Positions 1 through 9,984 of a stretch of DNA of 64,000 nt are shown here, piece after piece (the first letter of the stretch is position 1; every line of letters starts with the position of its first letter). A program made the position numbers and the translations under genes. The stretch comes from Phoma sp. XZ068 (Eukaryota > Ascomycota > Dothideomycetes > Pleosporales > Didymellaceae), in contig RBKR01000003.1 of the NCBI GenBank assembly GCA_004835665.1, forward strand, positions 806,001-870,000, written 5' to 3'. The notes beneath the pieces were generated by a model. It searched no databases. It was not told where the DNA came from and saw nothing but the letters and a program-made list of their open reading frames with translations.

Positions 1-42
1 CGTCTGCATGGGGCGGCGATCGGTCCTCTTGGGGTCTGACAT
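1..42 (-). CDS. Possible N-terminus of a gene leaving the window
   Basis: A reading frame opens on the minus strand with an ATG at 42-40 and runs without a stop to the left edge. Its 14 visible residues are basic (MSDPKRTDRRPMQT). It would be divergent to the DnaJ gene starting at 407, with about 365 bp of shared upstream DNA. Nothing in 14 residues identifies a family, and the frame could be chance. Confidence 0.3.
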   Translation of the reverse strand, partial: MSDPKRTDRRPMQT

Positions 43-406
43 GGTTTATGGTCATGACGAGTTATGTGACTCGGGCGGGACGTGGGTTTGGGATCCAAGT
101 TTGATAGATCTGAGCTCTTTTATTTAACAAATTTACGAATGGGAGAGTATTGAGATATGCACAAAGCAAGGCAGCGGAAGTGTTTTTAGCGCAAGTCTGA
201 GCATGACAAGCACCAGGATTTGTTGATGCGCCCCAGCCGTGCGTTCCGTGGCTCCGTTGCCATGTGAAGAGTTGGTCGCGCACGACGTAATTAGTGGCGG
301 TGCAGGCGGCCACATTTTGACCGTGCCTATGCCGACTAAGCCCAACGGCCTGCACATAACCCACCGACTTTCTCACCCTCCCTTCTACACGTAGTTTTTC
401 TGCAAG
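43..406. other. Intergenic region upstream of the DnaJ gene
   Basis: This stretch holds only overlapping minus-strand open frames with no recognisable protein character. It probably contains the promoter of the DnaJ gene. The run ttctcaccctcccttctac at about 370-390 is pyrimidine-rich, as is common just before fungal start codons. Confidence 0.4.
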
Positions 407-2295
407 ATGGTGCTAGAGACGGCATACTACGACGCACTGGGTGTACCGCCCACGGCGAGTGAGCTCGAAATCAAAAAGGCATACCGCAAACTCGCGATCA
501 AACTGCACCCGGGTAACCACGCGAATCTTGCATAGTAACGGCGATGAGCATAGCTGACACGGCGCAGACAAGAACCCCGGCGATGAGACTGCGCATGCAA
601 AGTTCCAGGAGGTGCGTCGACCGTCCTCACAGCCTTGGGCTGCGTCTGCCTTGTTACGAGGATAGCGGGGCTCATATGACTACAGATTGGAGAGGCATAC
701 CAAGTCCTCAGCGACGACCAGCTGCGCGCAAACTACGACAAGTATGGCAAGGAGGGAGCTGTACCGCAGAGTGGATTCGGTATGGATTACGCAAAAGATC
801 GTAGTCACAGTTTCTAATGCCTTGACAGAGGATCCGTCCGAGTTCTTCACCATGATCTTTGGTGGAGAGGCTTTCGTAGACTGGTATGGTGACCCTAGGA
901 ACCTCTTGGTGTAGGCAGCGAAACTAACGGGCATAGGATTGGCGAGATTTCGCTCATGAAGGACCTCACCAAGACCATGGAGATTTCTATGCGCGAGATG
1001 GAGGAGCAAGAAGCCGCCGAGGCTGAAGCTGCACGAGCAGAGGCTGCTGCCGGTGGCTCTGCCTCTACCGCTGCTCCCGGCCAGACAACTGGCACAACAC
1101 CTGCTGCTGCTGACACCCCGACCGCAACCGACGGCGCTGAGCCCAGTGCTGGTGCCAAAGCCAAGGAGGCAGAAGCCGCCGCAGAGCGGGCCGCAGCCCA
1201 GCACGGCGGTGATGCGCCACCAGCATATGCTGCACCACCGCCAGCGTACGCCGAACCCGCCGCTGAAACCTCCTCGACCGTCCCACCGGCCGCTGCTTCC
1301 GGCCCATCGTCCGGTACAAGCACGCCTAAGCAACGCGGCATCCCAATTCGACCTGCGATCATGGACAAGACCGAGGAGGACGCGCGTATGGAGGCAGCCA
1401 ACATGACTGAGGCTGAGAAAGAACTTCGAAACAAGGAGAAGAACAAGAAGGGCGGTCTCACAAAAGAGCAGCGTGAGGAGCTCGCAGCATACGAGCTGGA
1501 ACGCAAGAAGATCCGCGACGAGCGCGTTGCCAACCTTTCCAAGAAGCTCATCGAGCGCATCTCCCTGTGGACCGAGACTGATAAGGCCGCAGACGTCACC
1601 AAGGCATTCAAGGACAAGGTTGCCCTCGAGATCGAGAACTTGAAGATGGAGTCCTTCGGCTTGGAAATCCTGCATGCAATTGGCGCAACATACCTCATGA
1701 AAGCCTCTTCTTTCCTGAAATCGCAAAAGTTCCTTGGCATTTCCGGTTTCTTCTCGCGCATCAAGGATAAGGGCACATTGGTCAAGGACACATGGAACAC
1801 CATGAGCGCCGCCATCGACGCACAGCTTACCATGGAGGAGATGGCGAAGCTGGAAGAGCAGGGCGGCGAGGCCTGGACAGACGAGAAGAAGGCCGAGTAC
1901 GAGAAGAAGGTTACAGGCAAGATCCTTGCGGCTGCCTGGAGAGGAAGCAAATTCGAGATCCAGAGCGTGCTGAGGGACGTGTGCGACCAAGTCCTCAACG
2001 ATAAGAAGGTTAAGCTGGACAAGCGCGTAGAGCGGGCGCACGCCCTGGTTATCATTGGCGAGATGTGCCAGAAGGTAAGCCCCTACCCTTCTCACCCCGT
2101 TTGCGTCATATTCGAGTATGCCACTAACACGATGACTAGGCTGAGCGCGACCCCGAGGAAGAGGGTGACTTCATGGCCTTCGAGCAGCTCATGGCCGAAG
2201 CCGCAGCCAAGAAGGAGACCAAGCACGACAAGAAGGAGAAGCACAAGCACGGCAGCGATAAGAAGGAGAAGGAGAAGGAGAAGGAGAAGGCATAG
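407..2295 (+). CDS. DnaJ-X domain J-protein (Caj1/Djp1 family)
   Basis: Hsp40 co-chaperone that would stimulate an Hsp70 ATPase. Six exons: 407-512, 568-611, 686-779, 829-883, 937-2074 and 2140-2295, giving 530 residues. The J-domain is at the N-terminus (residues about 5-70, YYDALGVPP start). Its HPD motif is H34-P35-D36, with the Asp codon split by intron 1. An Ala/Pro/Glu-rich low-complexity linker follows (about residues 115-230). Next comes a conserved region with KKLIERISLWTETDK and FGLEILHAIGATY, typical of the DnaJ-X domain. The C-terminus is a lysine/glutamate tract coded by repeated gagaag. Yeast members of this family, Caj1 and Djp1, are cytosolic and Djp1 assists peroxisomal import; that role here is inference. 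There is no zinc-finger domain, so it is not a type I DnaJ. Confidence 0.9.
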
Positions 2296-2893
2296 GAGCC
2301 GCCTCCGTATTGTCCGTGATTCTTCTTCTTCTTGCTGCATATTCGTGATATCCATAGATTCCTTTCGAGACGACCTGAATTGGAATACTGACCTTGAGTG
2401 GTCGGAGCATATTTTCATCTTTATGAAGGAAGTTCCGTTCACTGCAGATCTGTGCCTCAAAGTCCAAGTACTAAATGAACGTGAAGCTTACTACTTTCTC
2501 AAGACATATGGTCAATGTGATCTAGCTTGACTAAAGGCCGCTAGCGCACTCGAGTCCAAATGAGAAAACACACAACACCAATACACCAACAGCAACAAAC
2601 AATACTGAGTAAGCAGTACGTGACGATTGCATTATTGCTAACTACTAGACCAGACCACTACTTGGTCCAATCCAAGAATCGAAAACCAAACGCTATACAA
2701 GCAAAAAAGAGCCATACAAAGATCCTTCAAAAGAGTGTGAGCACGACCACCAAATCGATGGCCTGCTGTGAAAACCCCCCTCTTTGCTTCATCAGTATTC
2801 ATACATACTCCCCCCTTTTCCATCCTTCCATCCATCCATTCATCCTCTCATCGCCTTTTTCTATCCATTCCAATCTCTCCTCAAACAATATCT
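2296..2893. other. Convergent 3' intergenic region
   Basis: It lies between the 3' ends of the DnaJ gene (+) and the WSC gene (-). It contains AT-rich terminator-like sequence and a short tccatcca-type microsatellite at about 2818-2850, which would fall in the 3' UTR of the WSC transcript. No gene is visible. Confidence 0.5.
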
Positions 2894-4150
2894 CTACCAC
2901 AGACCGAACCATCGTCGTTCGGCGCGCGCTGCGACGGGCTGCCCGCGGTACCTGTTACCGCCCTGCCAGGGCCGAACGGTAGGTCTGGGCTTCCACCCCT
3001 TGCGGGTGGCATACGGCCGTGTCTTGGTTGGGCGGGGACGCGGGCGGTAGCCACCTGCACCGCCTTGGTTTCCGGGCCTGTTGCCGCCGTATGGGCCGCT
3101 GTTGAAGTAAGGCGAGTCGACGCCATCGCCGACGTCGGATGGTGGGCGGGATGGGAAGGTAGGTCGTGGTGGGAATGGGCGCGGGCCTGTGGGCCTGGGG
3201 CCGGGTGTGCTGGGCTCTCCGACGCCAGGAGTGCTGGGCTGAGGCTCGCCGCCGGGAGTGCTGGGTTGAGGCTCGCCGCCGGGAGTGCTGGGTTGAGGCT
3301 CGCCGCCGGGAGTGCTGGGTTGAGGCTCGCCGCCGGGAGTGCTGGGCTGAGGCTCGCCGCCGGGAGTGCTGGGCTGAGGCTCGCCGCCGGGAGTGCTGGG
3401 CTGAGGCTCGCCGCCGGGAGTGCTGGGCTGAGGCTCGCCGCCGGGAGTGCTGGGCTGAGGCTCGCCGCCGGGAGTGCTGGGCTGAGGCTCGCCGCCGGGA
3501 GTGCTGGGCTGAGGCTCGCCGCCGGGAGTGCTGGGCTGAGGCTCGCCGCCGGGAGTGCTGGGCTGAGGCTCGCCGCCGGGAGTGCTGGGTTGAGGCTCGC
3601 CGCCGGGAGTGCTGGGTTGAGGCTCGCCGCCGGGAGTGCTGGGCTGAGGCTCGCCACCAGGAGTTGAAACGGGAGGGGTTTGTACCGGGCTGGAAATGTA
3701 GTCGTTGTTGATGTACAAGCTCAGCCTGTTGTTGCCACCACAGACCTGCGTATCGTCACCACTACAGGCGACGTCGCATCCTACAGTAGCACTAGCGGAG
3801 GGATCCAAGGCGTGCTGGAAGGCGGTACCGCAGTGGCAATCAGTACCCGACGCGATACCGAAGTATTGGAATGGTCCTCCTGAAGCGTTGGTACAGTAAT
3901 TCTGGCAGCGCTCGAGATTCATTCCGGTGAGATCTCTCTGGATAGGGCCATCGAGGAGACTGACTCCAGCGCTGACGTCCACATAACAGCCACGGTAGGT
4001 GCCGCGAGGTGTGTCGATCACGGTAGGAGGGTTGGGGTTTGGCGTGGGTTCACCCTGGCCAGGTGTGGTCGGTGCTGGTGTGGACTCGCCGCCAGGGACT
4101 GAACCACCGGGTGTGGATTCACCGCCGCCAGGAACGGAAGGTGTTGGATT
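2894..4150 (-). CDS. WSC-domain protein with Pro/Gly/Glu repeat tail (5' end unresolved)
   Basis: Surface or secreted carbohydrate-binding-type protein. Reading from 4150, an acidic Pro/Thr/Gly/Ser linker is followed by one WSC domain (about residues 45-135 of this fragment). The domain has its usual start, YRGCYVD, and Cys pairs in CQNYC, CHCG, CDVAC and VCGG. A near-perfect 16-copy repeat of the nine-residue unit STPGGEPQP follows, then a basic Pro/Arg/Gly tail to the stop at 2894. WSC domains bind glycans and occur in fungal wall sensors. I see no membrane segment in this portion. A 3' splice site (atag) lies just upstream of 4150 and the frame closes there, so at least one 5' exon is missing. 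No convincing signal-peptide exon was found between 4151 and about 4440. A TATA-like gtataaaact lies at 4471-4480. Confidence 0.7.
   Translation of the reverse strand, partial: NPTPSVPGGGESTPGGSVPGGESTPAPTTPGQGEPTPNPNPPTVIDTPRGTYRGCYVDVSAGVSLLDGPIQRDLTGMNLERCQNYCTNASGGPFQYFGIASGTDCHCGTAFQHALDPSASATVGCDVACSGDDTQVCGGNNRLSLYINNDYISSPVQTPPVSTPGGEPQPSTPGGEPQPSTPGGEPQPSTPGGEPQPSTPGGEPQPSTPGGEPQPSTPGGEPQPSTPGGEPQPSTPGGEPQPSTPGGEPQPSTPGGEPQPSTPGGEPQPSTPGGEPQPSTPGGEPQPSTPGGEPQPSTPGGEPQPSTPGVGEPSTPGPRPTGPRPFPPRPTFPSRPPSDVGDGVDSPYFNSGPYGGNRPGNQGGAGGYRPRPRPTKTRPYATRKGWKPRPTVRPWQGGNRYRGQPVAARAERRWFGLW
3226..3654 (-). repeat. 27-bp minisatellite, about 16 units, inside the WSC gene
   Basis: About sixteen tandem 27-bp units, nearly identical, each coding STPGGEPQP on the minus strand. 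Units differ mainly at one C/T position, which splits them into two alleles. In plus-strand order these are one C-type, three T-type, nine C-type, two T-type and one C-type. The unit is free of stops in five of the six frames, which explains several overlapping long open frames here. Confidence 0.95.
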
Positions 4151-5028
4151 CTATTTGCTCTATTAGCAAGCTGCTCGAGGGCAGACTACCACAATCTCTG
4201 TGCGTAATGGCTCTGTGCTCTGCAAAGGACTAAACAGTCGTGCTCATATAGCTAGTGGTTAGTACCTTATGGTTAGTTGCATCACGTAGCTGTATGTTAG
4301 TAAGACTGATTGGTTAGTAGGTAGAGCTACTGGTTAGTAAGGGCTGCTTGCTCGGACGCCGAAACATCTAAGCAAGAGTGGCAGATGAACAGACAATCGC
4401 CGGACATTCCCATCTGAAACGAGCGATGAAAGTGGCTGTGTGGTGGTTGAGACAACGGATTCGGGCGCGTAGTTTTATACTCCCTTAGCTTTGCCATCGC
4501 GGTTCGGTTTTGTTAGAAGAATGGAATGCATTTCTTCTCACCTGGTTACGTTAGTGGATCCCAGGGAGTGGCACACCGCTGAAAGACAGTTGGAATGCAA
4601 GGGAATTCGACTCCCTAGCCGTCTTGGGCCACGTACCTTGCATGGTGTGCTCTGCTATAGTAACGAGATCGACGCACTGTTAAATGGCTCTGCGACTCAT
4701 TGCGTCAAGTCTCCGCGACCCCAGTGGCGTCGGTCTACCCACTGCAACGAGAGACATAGATTTATCACCCACGCATTGTCTACTGCCAGTCACTTTGTTC
4801 AGATATATTGCATGTGGAAAAAACTTGTTCCACGGTTGCTATTCACTTTTAGCATGGCATGATTGAAAGTATGAATTTTGAAAGCAATACATTGAAGATT
4901 TGATCTCGGGCCAGAGATAGTAACCGTAAGACATGCGACAGATCGTCGTAAGTAGAAAGACAGGGACAATAATATGAAAACCATTACCTTCTCTGGCGCG
5001 TGGTCGGGGGAGATGGCCTGTCAGAATT
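4151..5028. other. Region upstream of the WSC gene
   Basis: It should contain the promoter, 5' exon(s) and first intron of the WSC gene. Visible elements are a TATA-like box at 4471-4480 on the minus strand and five copies of a TACTAAC-like octamer at 4257-4339. The remainder, to the 3' end of the GH3 gene at 5029, shows no gene. Confidence 0.4.
4471..4480 (-). promoter_or_regulatory. TATA-like box, probable WSC gene promoter
   Basis: The minus-strand sequence gtataaaact stands about 320 bp upstream of the first confident coding exon of the WSC gene. It is followed by a CA-rich stretch that would suit a transcription start. This is inference from sequence alone. Confidence 0.4.
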
Positions 5029-8025
5029 TTAAACAGGGCTTGCTTGTCCTCCAGCGCAAGCCTTGCTCGCCGTATTACACCTTAGATGCAGGTTGTCTGA
5101 GCTATCACCCACCCAAATTCTGTAATCACCGTTAACTGAAGGTATTAGCCAATTCTGGGAGACGATGTCCCACACGCTTAAGTCCTTCCTCGTCACTCGC
5201 AGACTGAGTGTTTGACTCGCGCCAGGTTGTAGTGTGCTTGTTTTCTCGAAGTCGCGCAACTGGATGACTGGAGTATCGATTGCAAGGCCTTGTGGGAACT
5301 GGACATAGAGCTGCGCGACTGCTTTGCCAGCTTTGGCTCCGGTATTGGTGACAGTGACTGACACGTCAAAAGCAACATCGAAAAGTGCAGGATTACCTCC
5401 CTAGATACGAAGTGGCAAAGTCAGCGTCTGTCGCACGTGCGCGCAATGCATGCACATTCTTACCTGTGCACCACCCGCTGCAGGTCCCGGTTTCTGCACA
5501 TTGGTGTAACCTGTCGGGTATGGGTACTTTGTCGAAGAGTTAGCCGCCTTTGCGGCATCGTCCGCATCGTTCTTCTCAAGCCAGGAGTAGAGGTATCGCC
5601 ATATGCGACTGAAGTTCTCTGGCCAGTACGCTTCTGATGCAGGCGGGATTGCAGTCGAGTATGCAGGGGTTGCGCCCTTCGCCGAGCGAGTCGGTGGCAC
5701 AGATGTCAACGGCGTGACCGCCCTAATGGAAGCATCTGAGAACGAGAATGAGCTGTAGCTCAATCCGTACCCAAAAGCATAGCGGGGCGTAATCTTTTCT
5801 TTGTTGAAGTGCCTGTAGTCAATATACAGACCTTCTGTATGTGTGTCTTGCGGCTGACCGAGCTGGTAGCCAACTAGGTTGACAGATGCAGGATAATTCG
5901 CCTCAGATTTGGGAAGGGTGTATGGAAGATGCCCCGAGGGTGAGACATCACCATAAAGTACGTCCATCAACGACTTTCCGGCCTCTTGACCCGGAAGATG
6001 AGCGAGAAGCACAGCCTTGACGGAAGGCAAGTCGTGCCACGCCTCCATAATGATCGGTCCTACCGTGTGTACCACCACAATGACGTTCGAGTACTTGGCA
6101 GCCACATTTTGGATAAGCTTGTCACCATCGTGCCAAAGGTTTAGATTTGAGGATGTTCGATCTCCAGGATTACCCTCCACGGTGATATAGTTTTCTCCAG
6201 AGTCGGCCGTCACAAAGACAATGGCTGTATTGTTCGGGCTAGGGTTCGTGTTAGATGGGAATGAGTCCGTATTGAAGAATTGGTAGTTTGATCCTCGGGA
6301 TTTGAAGCCGTCGATCGGAGAGTCCATGTATGGGTATCGTGCTGATCCGCTTCCCCAGCCCTAAATCCACCACTGTTAGCTGTCATTGCGACTAGTACAT
6401 CAATACTGCACTCACCATGCCAAGTGTGCCCTTGTTACATCCCTGATCAGCGCATGAATTAATCCCATCTGGATTCTTCTCTGCATCCGTGCCGAAGACC
6501 TTCAGACTTGCATTGCGAGACAGTGGCAATACATTATCTTGGTTCTTTAGCAATGTAATGGCATCTCGAGCCACTTCCCTGGCAACTTCTGCATGATTTC
6601 CTTGTACATCTACAAATTCATTGACTACTCCTGTCGGAGACAGTAGAGCTCCCGGGTACAGTGGTCCTTCAGCATTTTGAGTGTTTGCATCAAAGTTAGG
6701 CCGTGGGTAATTATTGTCCTGACCCATTTGGAAGTAGGCCGCAAGGATTCGAGTAACGGCGTCATTCAGACGATCCACTGGGACGGAGCCATTCAGCACT
6801 GCGCGGCTGTAGTCATACATCCAGTAAGAGCTCCCAAGAAGTGGTATCTCGTTCCTGTCACCAGGCATTGCCATATCGAGACCAGCCAGAGCCGATGCTA
6901 CGCCAGTAATCTGGGCTAGCCAGTCTGACATGACGAATCCTTGGAAGCCAAGCTCATCTTTGAGAAGGCCATTCATCAAGTAACTATTTTGTGAGGAAGC
7001 CGAACCGTTGACCTGCAGCTGTGAGATGAGCTAGTACGCATGAATGACATCTAACTTACAGCGTTGTAGGCGATCATAACTGAGCCAACTCCAGCTCGAA
7101 CCCCTTCAGCAAAAGGCCACAAGTAGAGCTCATGCATCGTCCTATCATCCAGGTTTGAAGAAATACCAGGCTTGACAAGGCTATACATTCTGTACATCTC
7201 TTGCTCGTTTGCAACCAAGTGCTTGATAGTTGCAATGACTCCAACGCTCTGTACTCCTTCGATTGTCAAGGCTCCCCCGAACGCCTGAAGGACGGGGTCT
7301 GAGCCGAAGCCTTCCCAGTCTAAATTCTAAATTAGCGACTACTATAATGAATATACGGATTTCGCATACTTCTTCCACCTCGGGGTTTCCGTCCTAGAGC
7401 TCCAACACTAGGGCCTAGGTGGATGTTGATGCCTTTGCCTCGAAACTCTTCTCCAATGGCCACACCACGGCGACGCATCAATACCTTGTCCCATGTCGCA
7501 CCTACGGTAATCTATAGCCAATAAAGTAATTAGCATACCCTATTGGTTTAAAGAATAACGATCTGCGTACCCCTGGTGGAAAGGCGGTGTTGTGGTCCGT
7601 GTTGCTGTGCACAAAGATAAGCCAAATACAACAGCTTGTAACGGAGATAAGATTTACCGCACACCAAGCGGTCCATCCTGCAGGCAGAGCTGAGGTATCC
7701 CAACTCTTAGTGCACTGCCTGTATTGCCAACACATCGACCCATGAAAATACCTGTGCCGGATGTGATGTTCGTCTTTTCGGCAAGGGTCATGTTGGCTAC
7801 CAGCAACGCAGCCTTGCGGTAGCTCTCACTCCACTGCGACACCCAGCCTCCATGAGGTGCTGAAATAAATTAGTTTTTTGAAAAGAAATCAAAGTAAAAA
7901 GTCATTGTCTCAGACTTACCTGGATAATAAGGGGGAGCGACATATCCTGCCGGCACTGAGTCGCGCGTGTCGAGCGCTGCACTTGCCGCAAGAGAAGAGA
8001 GGAACAGAACAAGGAGTGAACGCAT
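5029..8025 (-). CDS. Secreted beta-glucosidase, glycoside hydrolase family 3
   Basis: Hydrolyses terminal beta-D-glucosyl residues, such as cellobiose, outside the cell. Eight exons: 8025-7920, 7859-7658, 7604-7571, 7511-7370, 7319-7060, 7012-6416, 6360-5464 and 5400-5029, giving 869 residues. A signal peptide (MRSLLVLFLSSLAASAALD) opens the protein. The GH3 N-terminal barrel contains LCLQDGPLG, the KHLVANEQE loop and the nucleophile motif MSDW, with catalytic Asp at about residue 278. The C-terminal GH3 domain and a fibronectin III-like domain (SVTVTNTGAKAGK) follow. The order and length match fungal GH3 beta-glucosidases. All exon joins keep frame. The probable role is in cellulose or plant-wall saccharification. 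Confidence 0.93.
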
Positions 8026-9120
8026 GTTCACGGTTCAAGAAACGGAATCTGAGCTTTAGAGGTACCTCAAAAGTACTGCAGAAGTCCTGCCACTAGCCGG
8101 CGAGACGAATATACTTGTACCGTGTGTCTTCAGGTGCAAGAATATACAAACCTTTCAGAGACCAGGATCCCAGTATTGGATGTTACCTCATAAAGTAATA
8201 ACAGTCGTCATTTCACCACTACCCAAGATTATGATGCGCAAGAAAAGCGAACGCGAGACATGTTTACAGACATGTGGCCGACGAATAAAGTGCGAGGTCC
8301 CCAACTGAGGAGGTGCAGGGGGCTTTGGGGTCATGCGACAGCAAATGCTGGCCAACGAGAGTGGTAGACAACCCCGAGACACCACATGCTTGTACTTATC
8401 TGCCTGTTCTTACGAGAATTGAATATTGCCTTTCCGATGTAGGGCGCTGTTGCGATACTCGACTGTTACTTAGGTGCGGAACGGTGACTTGTGTAGGTGC
8501 ATGTGCAGGAACCCTGGACCGACAACCAAAACTTGACAATCAAAAACGGGGCACTGAATGGTGCGCGTAGGTTACCATTCCTGCTGCGGCATCGAGGCGA
8601 TCGTTTCGGTCGAGTGGTGAACTTTAGGTCCAATGCGGCCATTACAGAGAAGATCTTGATCACAGGTCGACCAACTGCCGCCTCGGCTATACCTAGTTCG
8701 GGCTTCCCCGTTGATGTCCATGTCCGCGGATATCATTCCAAGTTCAAGGATCGGGCACGTGCGTTATTTGCCAACATGATGCGTTATGTGCAGTCTCAGT
8801 CTGAGTCCGTACTACAAACCGGGTATGGCTTGCATCGCAGCTTTCGAAGCAGTGCCACGACTACAAAGCGAGACTTGTGTTGAGGTATTTGAGGTCTTTA
8901 GATACAAAACAAAGTAGTCTGATGCTGTGCTCGCCATCGGTTTGTTTGAGGTCCGAAGAGTCTGTGGATGCAAACGCTCAGTTTCTGTAATGATGATGAC
9001 GCCAGGACTAGACTACACATCATCCCAAAGCCTCGAATTGTCCATACTGGCAATCGATGTTAAATGTCAAACTCGACTATTTCTCATCAAAGCTGTCCGA
9101 AGTACATATCACCTTACATT
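8026..9120. other. Intergenic region between the GH3 and caleosin-like genes
   Basis: A divergent promoter region. A 128-codon plus-strand frame at 8497-8883 shows no family resemblance and no splice continuation, so I do not call it. By eye I find no SYGGGG CreA-type site here, unlike the transporter/GH105 promoter. Confidence 0.4.
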
Positions 9121-9693
9121 ATGTCTCGACAAAGCTACACGGCGTTCCAGAGACACTTACAGTTCTTTTCGACACCAACCAATCCACCAAGGCTCACGTT
9201 CGTGTCCGCACTCAAAGGTGCATGTGCACTCGGCCTTGACTTCCCAGTTTCAGTGTTTCTTAGTCTGGGTCTTAAGCTGCTGTATACACCATTCAGTCTG
9301 ACAGGCATCAATATCATCAACATCCCCCAATCGTCGCATCGTAGCCAGCTAAGCAATGTCACGCTGCCAACAGCCAAGACTGAGTTCACGTGCGCCGAGC
9401 TGCTGCGACTGCTTGACCAGGAGCGTAATCCAGGGTTCTTGAAGCACAAGATCGATCAAGGCCATATCGTGGGATTTTGGAGTATGGCTGCGAACACGCG
9501 TACACACACAGTCAGCAGAGACGATGTTGAGCGCTTCCAACATGGAGAGTGGGAAGTGGAAGTTAAGACGCGGAGAAGGATTTTAGATGAAATCCTGCCG
9601 CTGTGGAGAGGAGGGCCGATTTGGGCAAGGGGTCACAGCTGGGCTGTGGACAAGCTGCTCGGCGTGCAAGTGTACAAATCGAAGAATGAGTGA
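9121..9693 (+). CDS. Divergent caleosin-like protein without a functional EF-hand loop
   Basis: A single-exon frame of 190 residues. Caleosins are lipid-droplet haem peroxygenases with one EF-hand, a hydrophobic hairpin and a C-terminal domain. The architecture here matches weakly. AFQRHLQFFS aligns with the first caleosin motif, whose His (H12 here) is a haem ligand in plant members. A hydrophobic segment LGLDFPVSVFLSLGLKLLY and the GINIINI..SH motif follow, with the second expected His at H73. An FTCAELLRLLD...GFWS block corresponds to the C-terminal part. The loop after FFS lacks the acidic calcium ligands. ATG 9121 has a purine at -3; an upstream in-frame ATG at 9064 would add 19 residues. 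The family call is by eye. The alternative is a lineage-specific unknown. Confidence 0.55.
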   Translation: MSRQSYTAFQRHLQFFSTPTNPPRLTFVSALKGACALGLDFPVSVFLSLGLKLLYTPFSLTGINIINIPQSSHRSQLSNVTLPTAKTEFTCAELLRLLDQERNPGFLKHKIDQGHIVGFWSMAANTRTHTVSRDDVERFQHGEWEVEVKTRRRILDEILPLWRGGPIWARGHSWAVDKLLGVQVYKSKNE

Positions 9694-9984
9694 GGAAACA
9701 TGTGACTTCGCAAGTTAAGGGAGATTAAGTTTGCGCTCGTAATAGACTCTAAAGCGATATAGAAGTCTATCAAGGATCCAATATACAGGAGTCGAACAAG
9801 TGGGATTGTACAAATGGTTTCGCCGCTAATCAATACCCATAGGTGGAGCTCGAGGCCCCACATGGACGCGCGAACGCGTCGCGCCTACCCCGGAAACTTT
9901 GGAAAGCGCGACTTGACGTACCTGCCCTCTCAGCCATTCGCCTCACCACATTCACTCTCGATTCATTCTTTTGAGGCCGCAAGC

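Noticed and set aside
680..2095. 471-codon open frame antisense to the DnaJ gene
   Set aside because: It arises from codon bias of the Ala/Glu/Lys-rich sense strand and crosses well-supported introns.
2768..3711. Long plus-strand frames over the WSC repeat
   Set aside because: The 27-bp unit is stop-free in five frames, so these are by-products; only the minus-strand frame joins to a WSC domain.
4605..4625. tRNA T-arm-like sequence (aaggg-aattcga-ctccct)
   Set aside because: The loop is shifted by one base from the B-box consensus and no acceptor or anticodon stem can be built around it.
8497..8883. 128-codon plus-strand frame between the GH3 and caleosin-like genes
   Set aside because: No family resemblance, no splice support, and a composition like the surrounding intergenic DNA.
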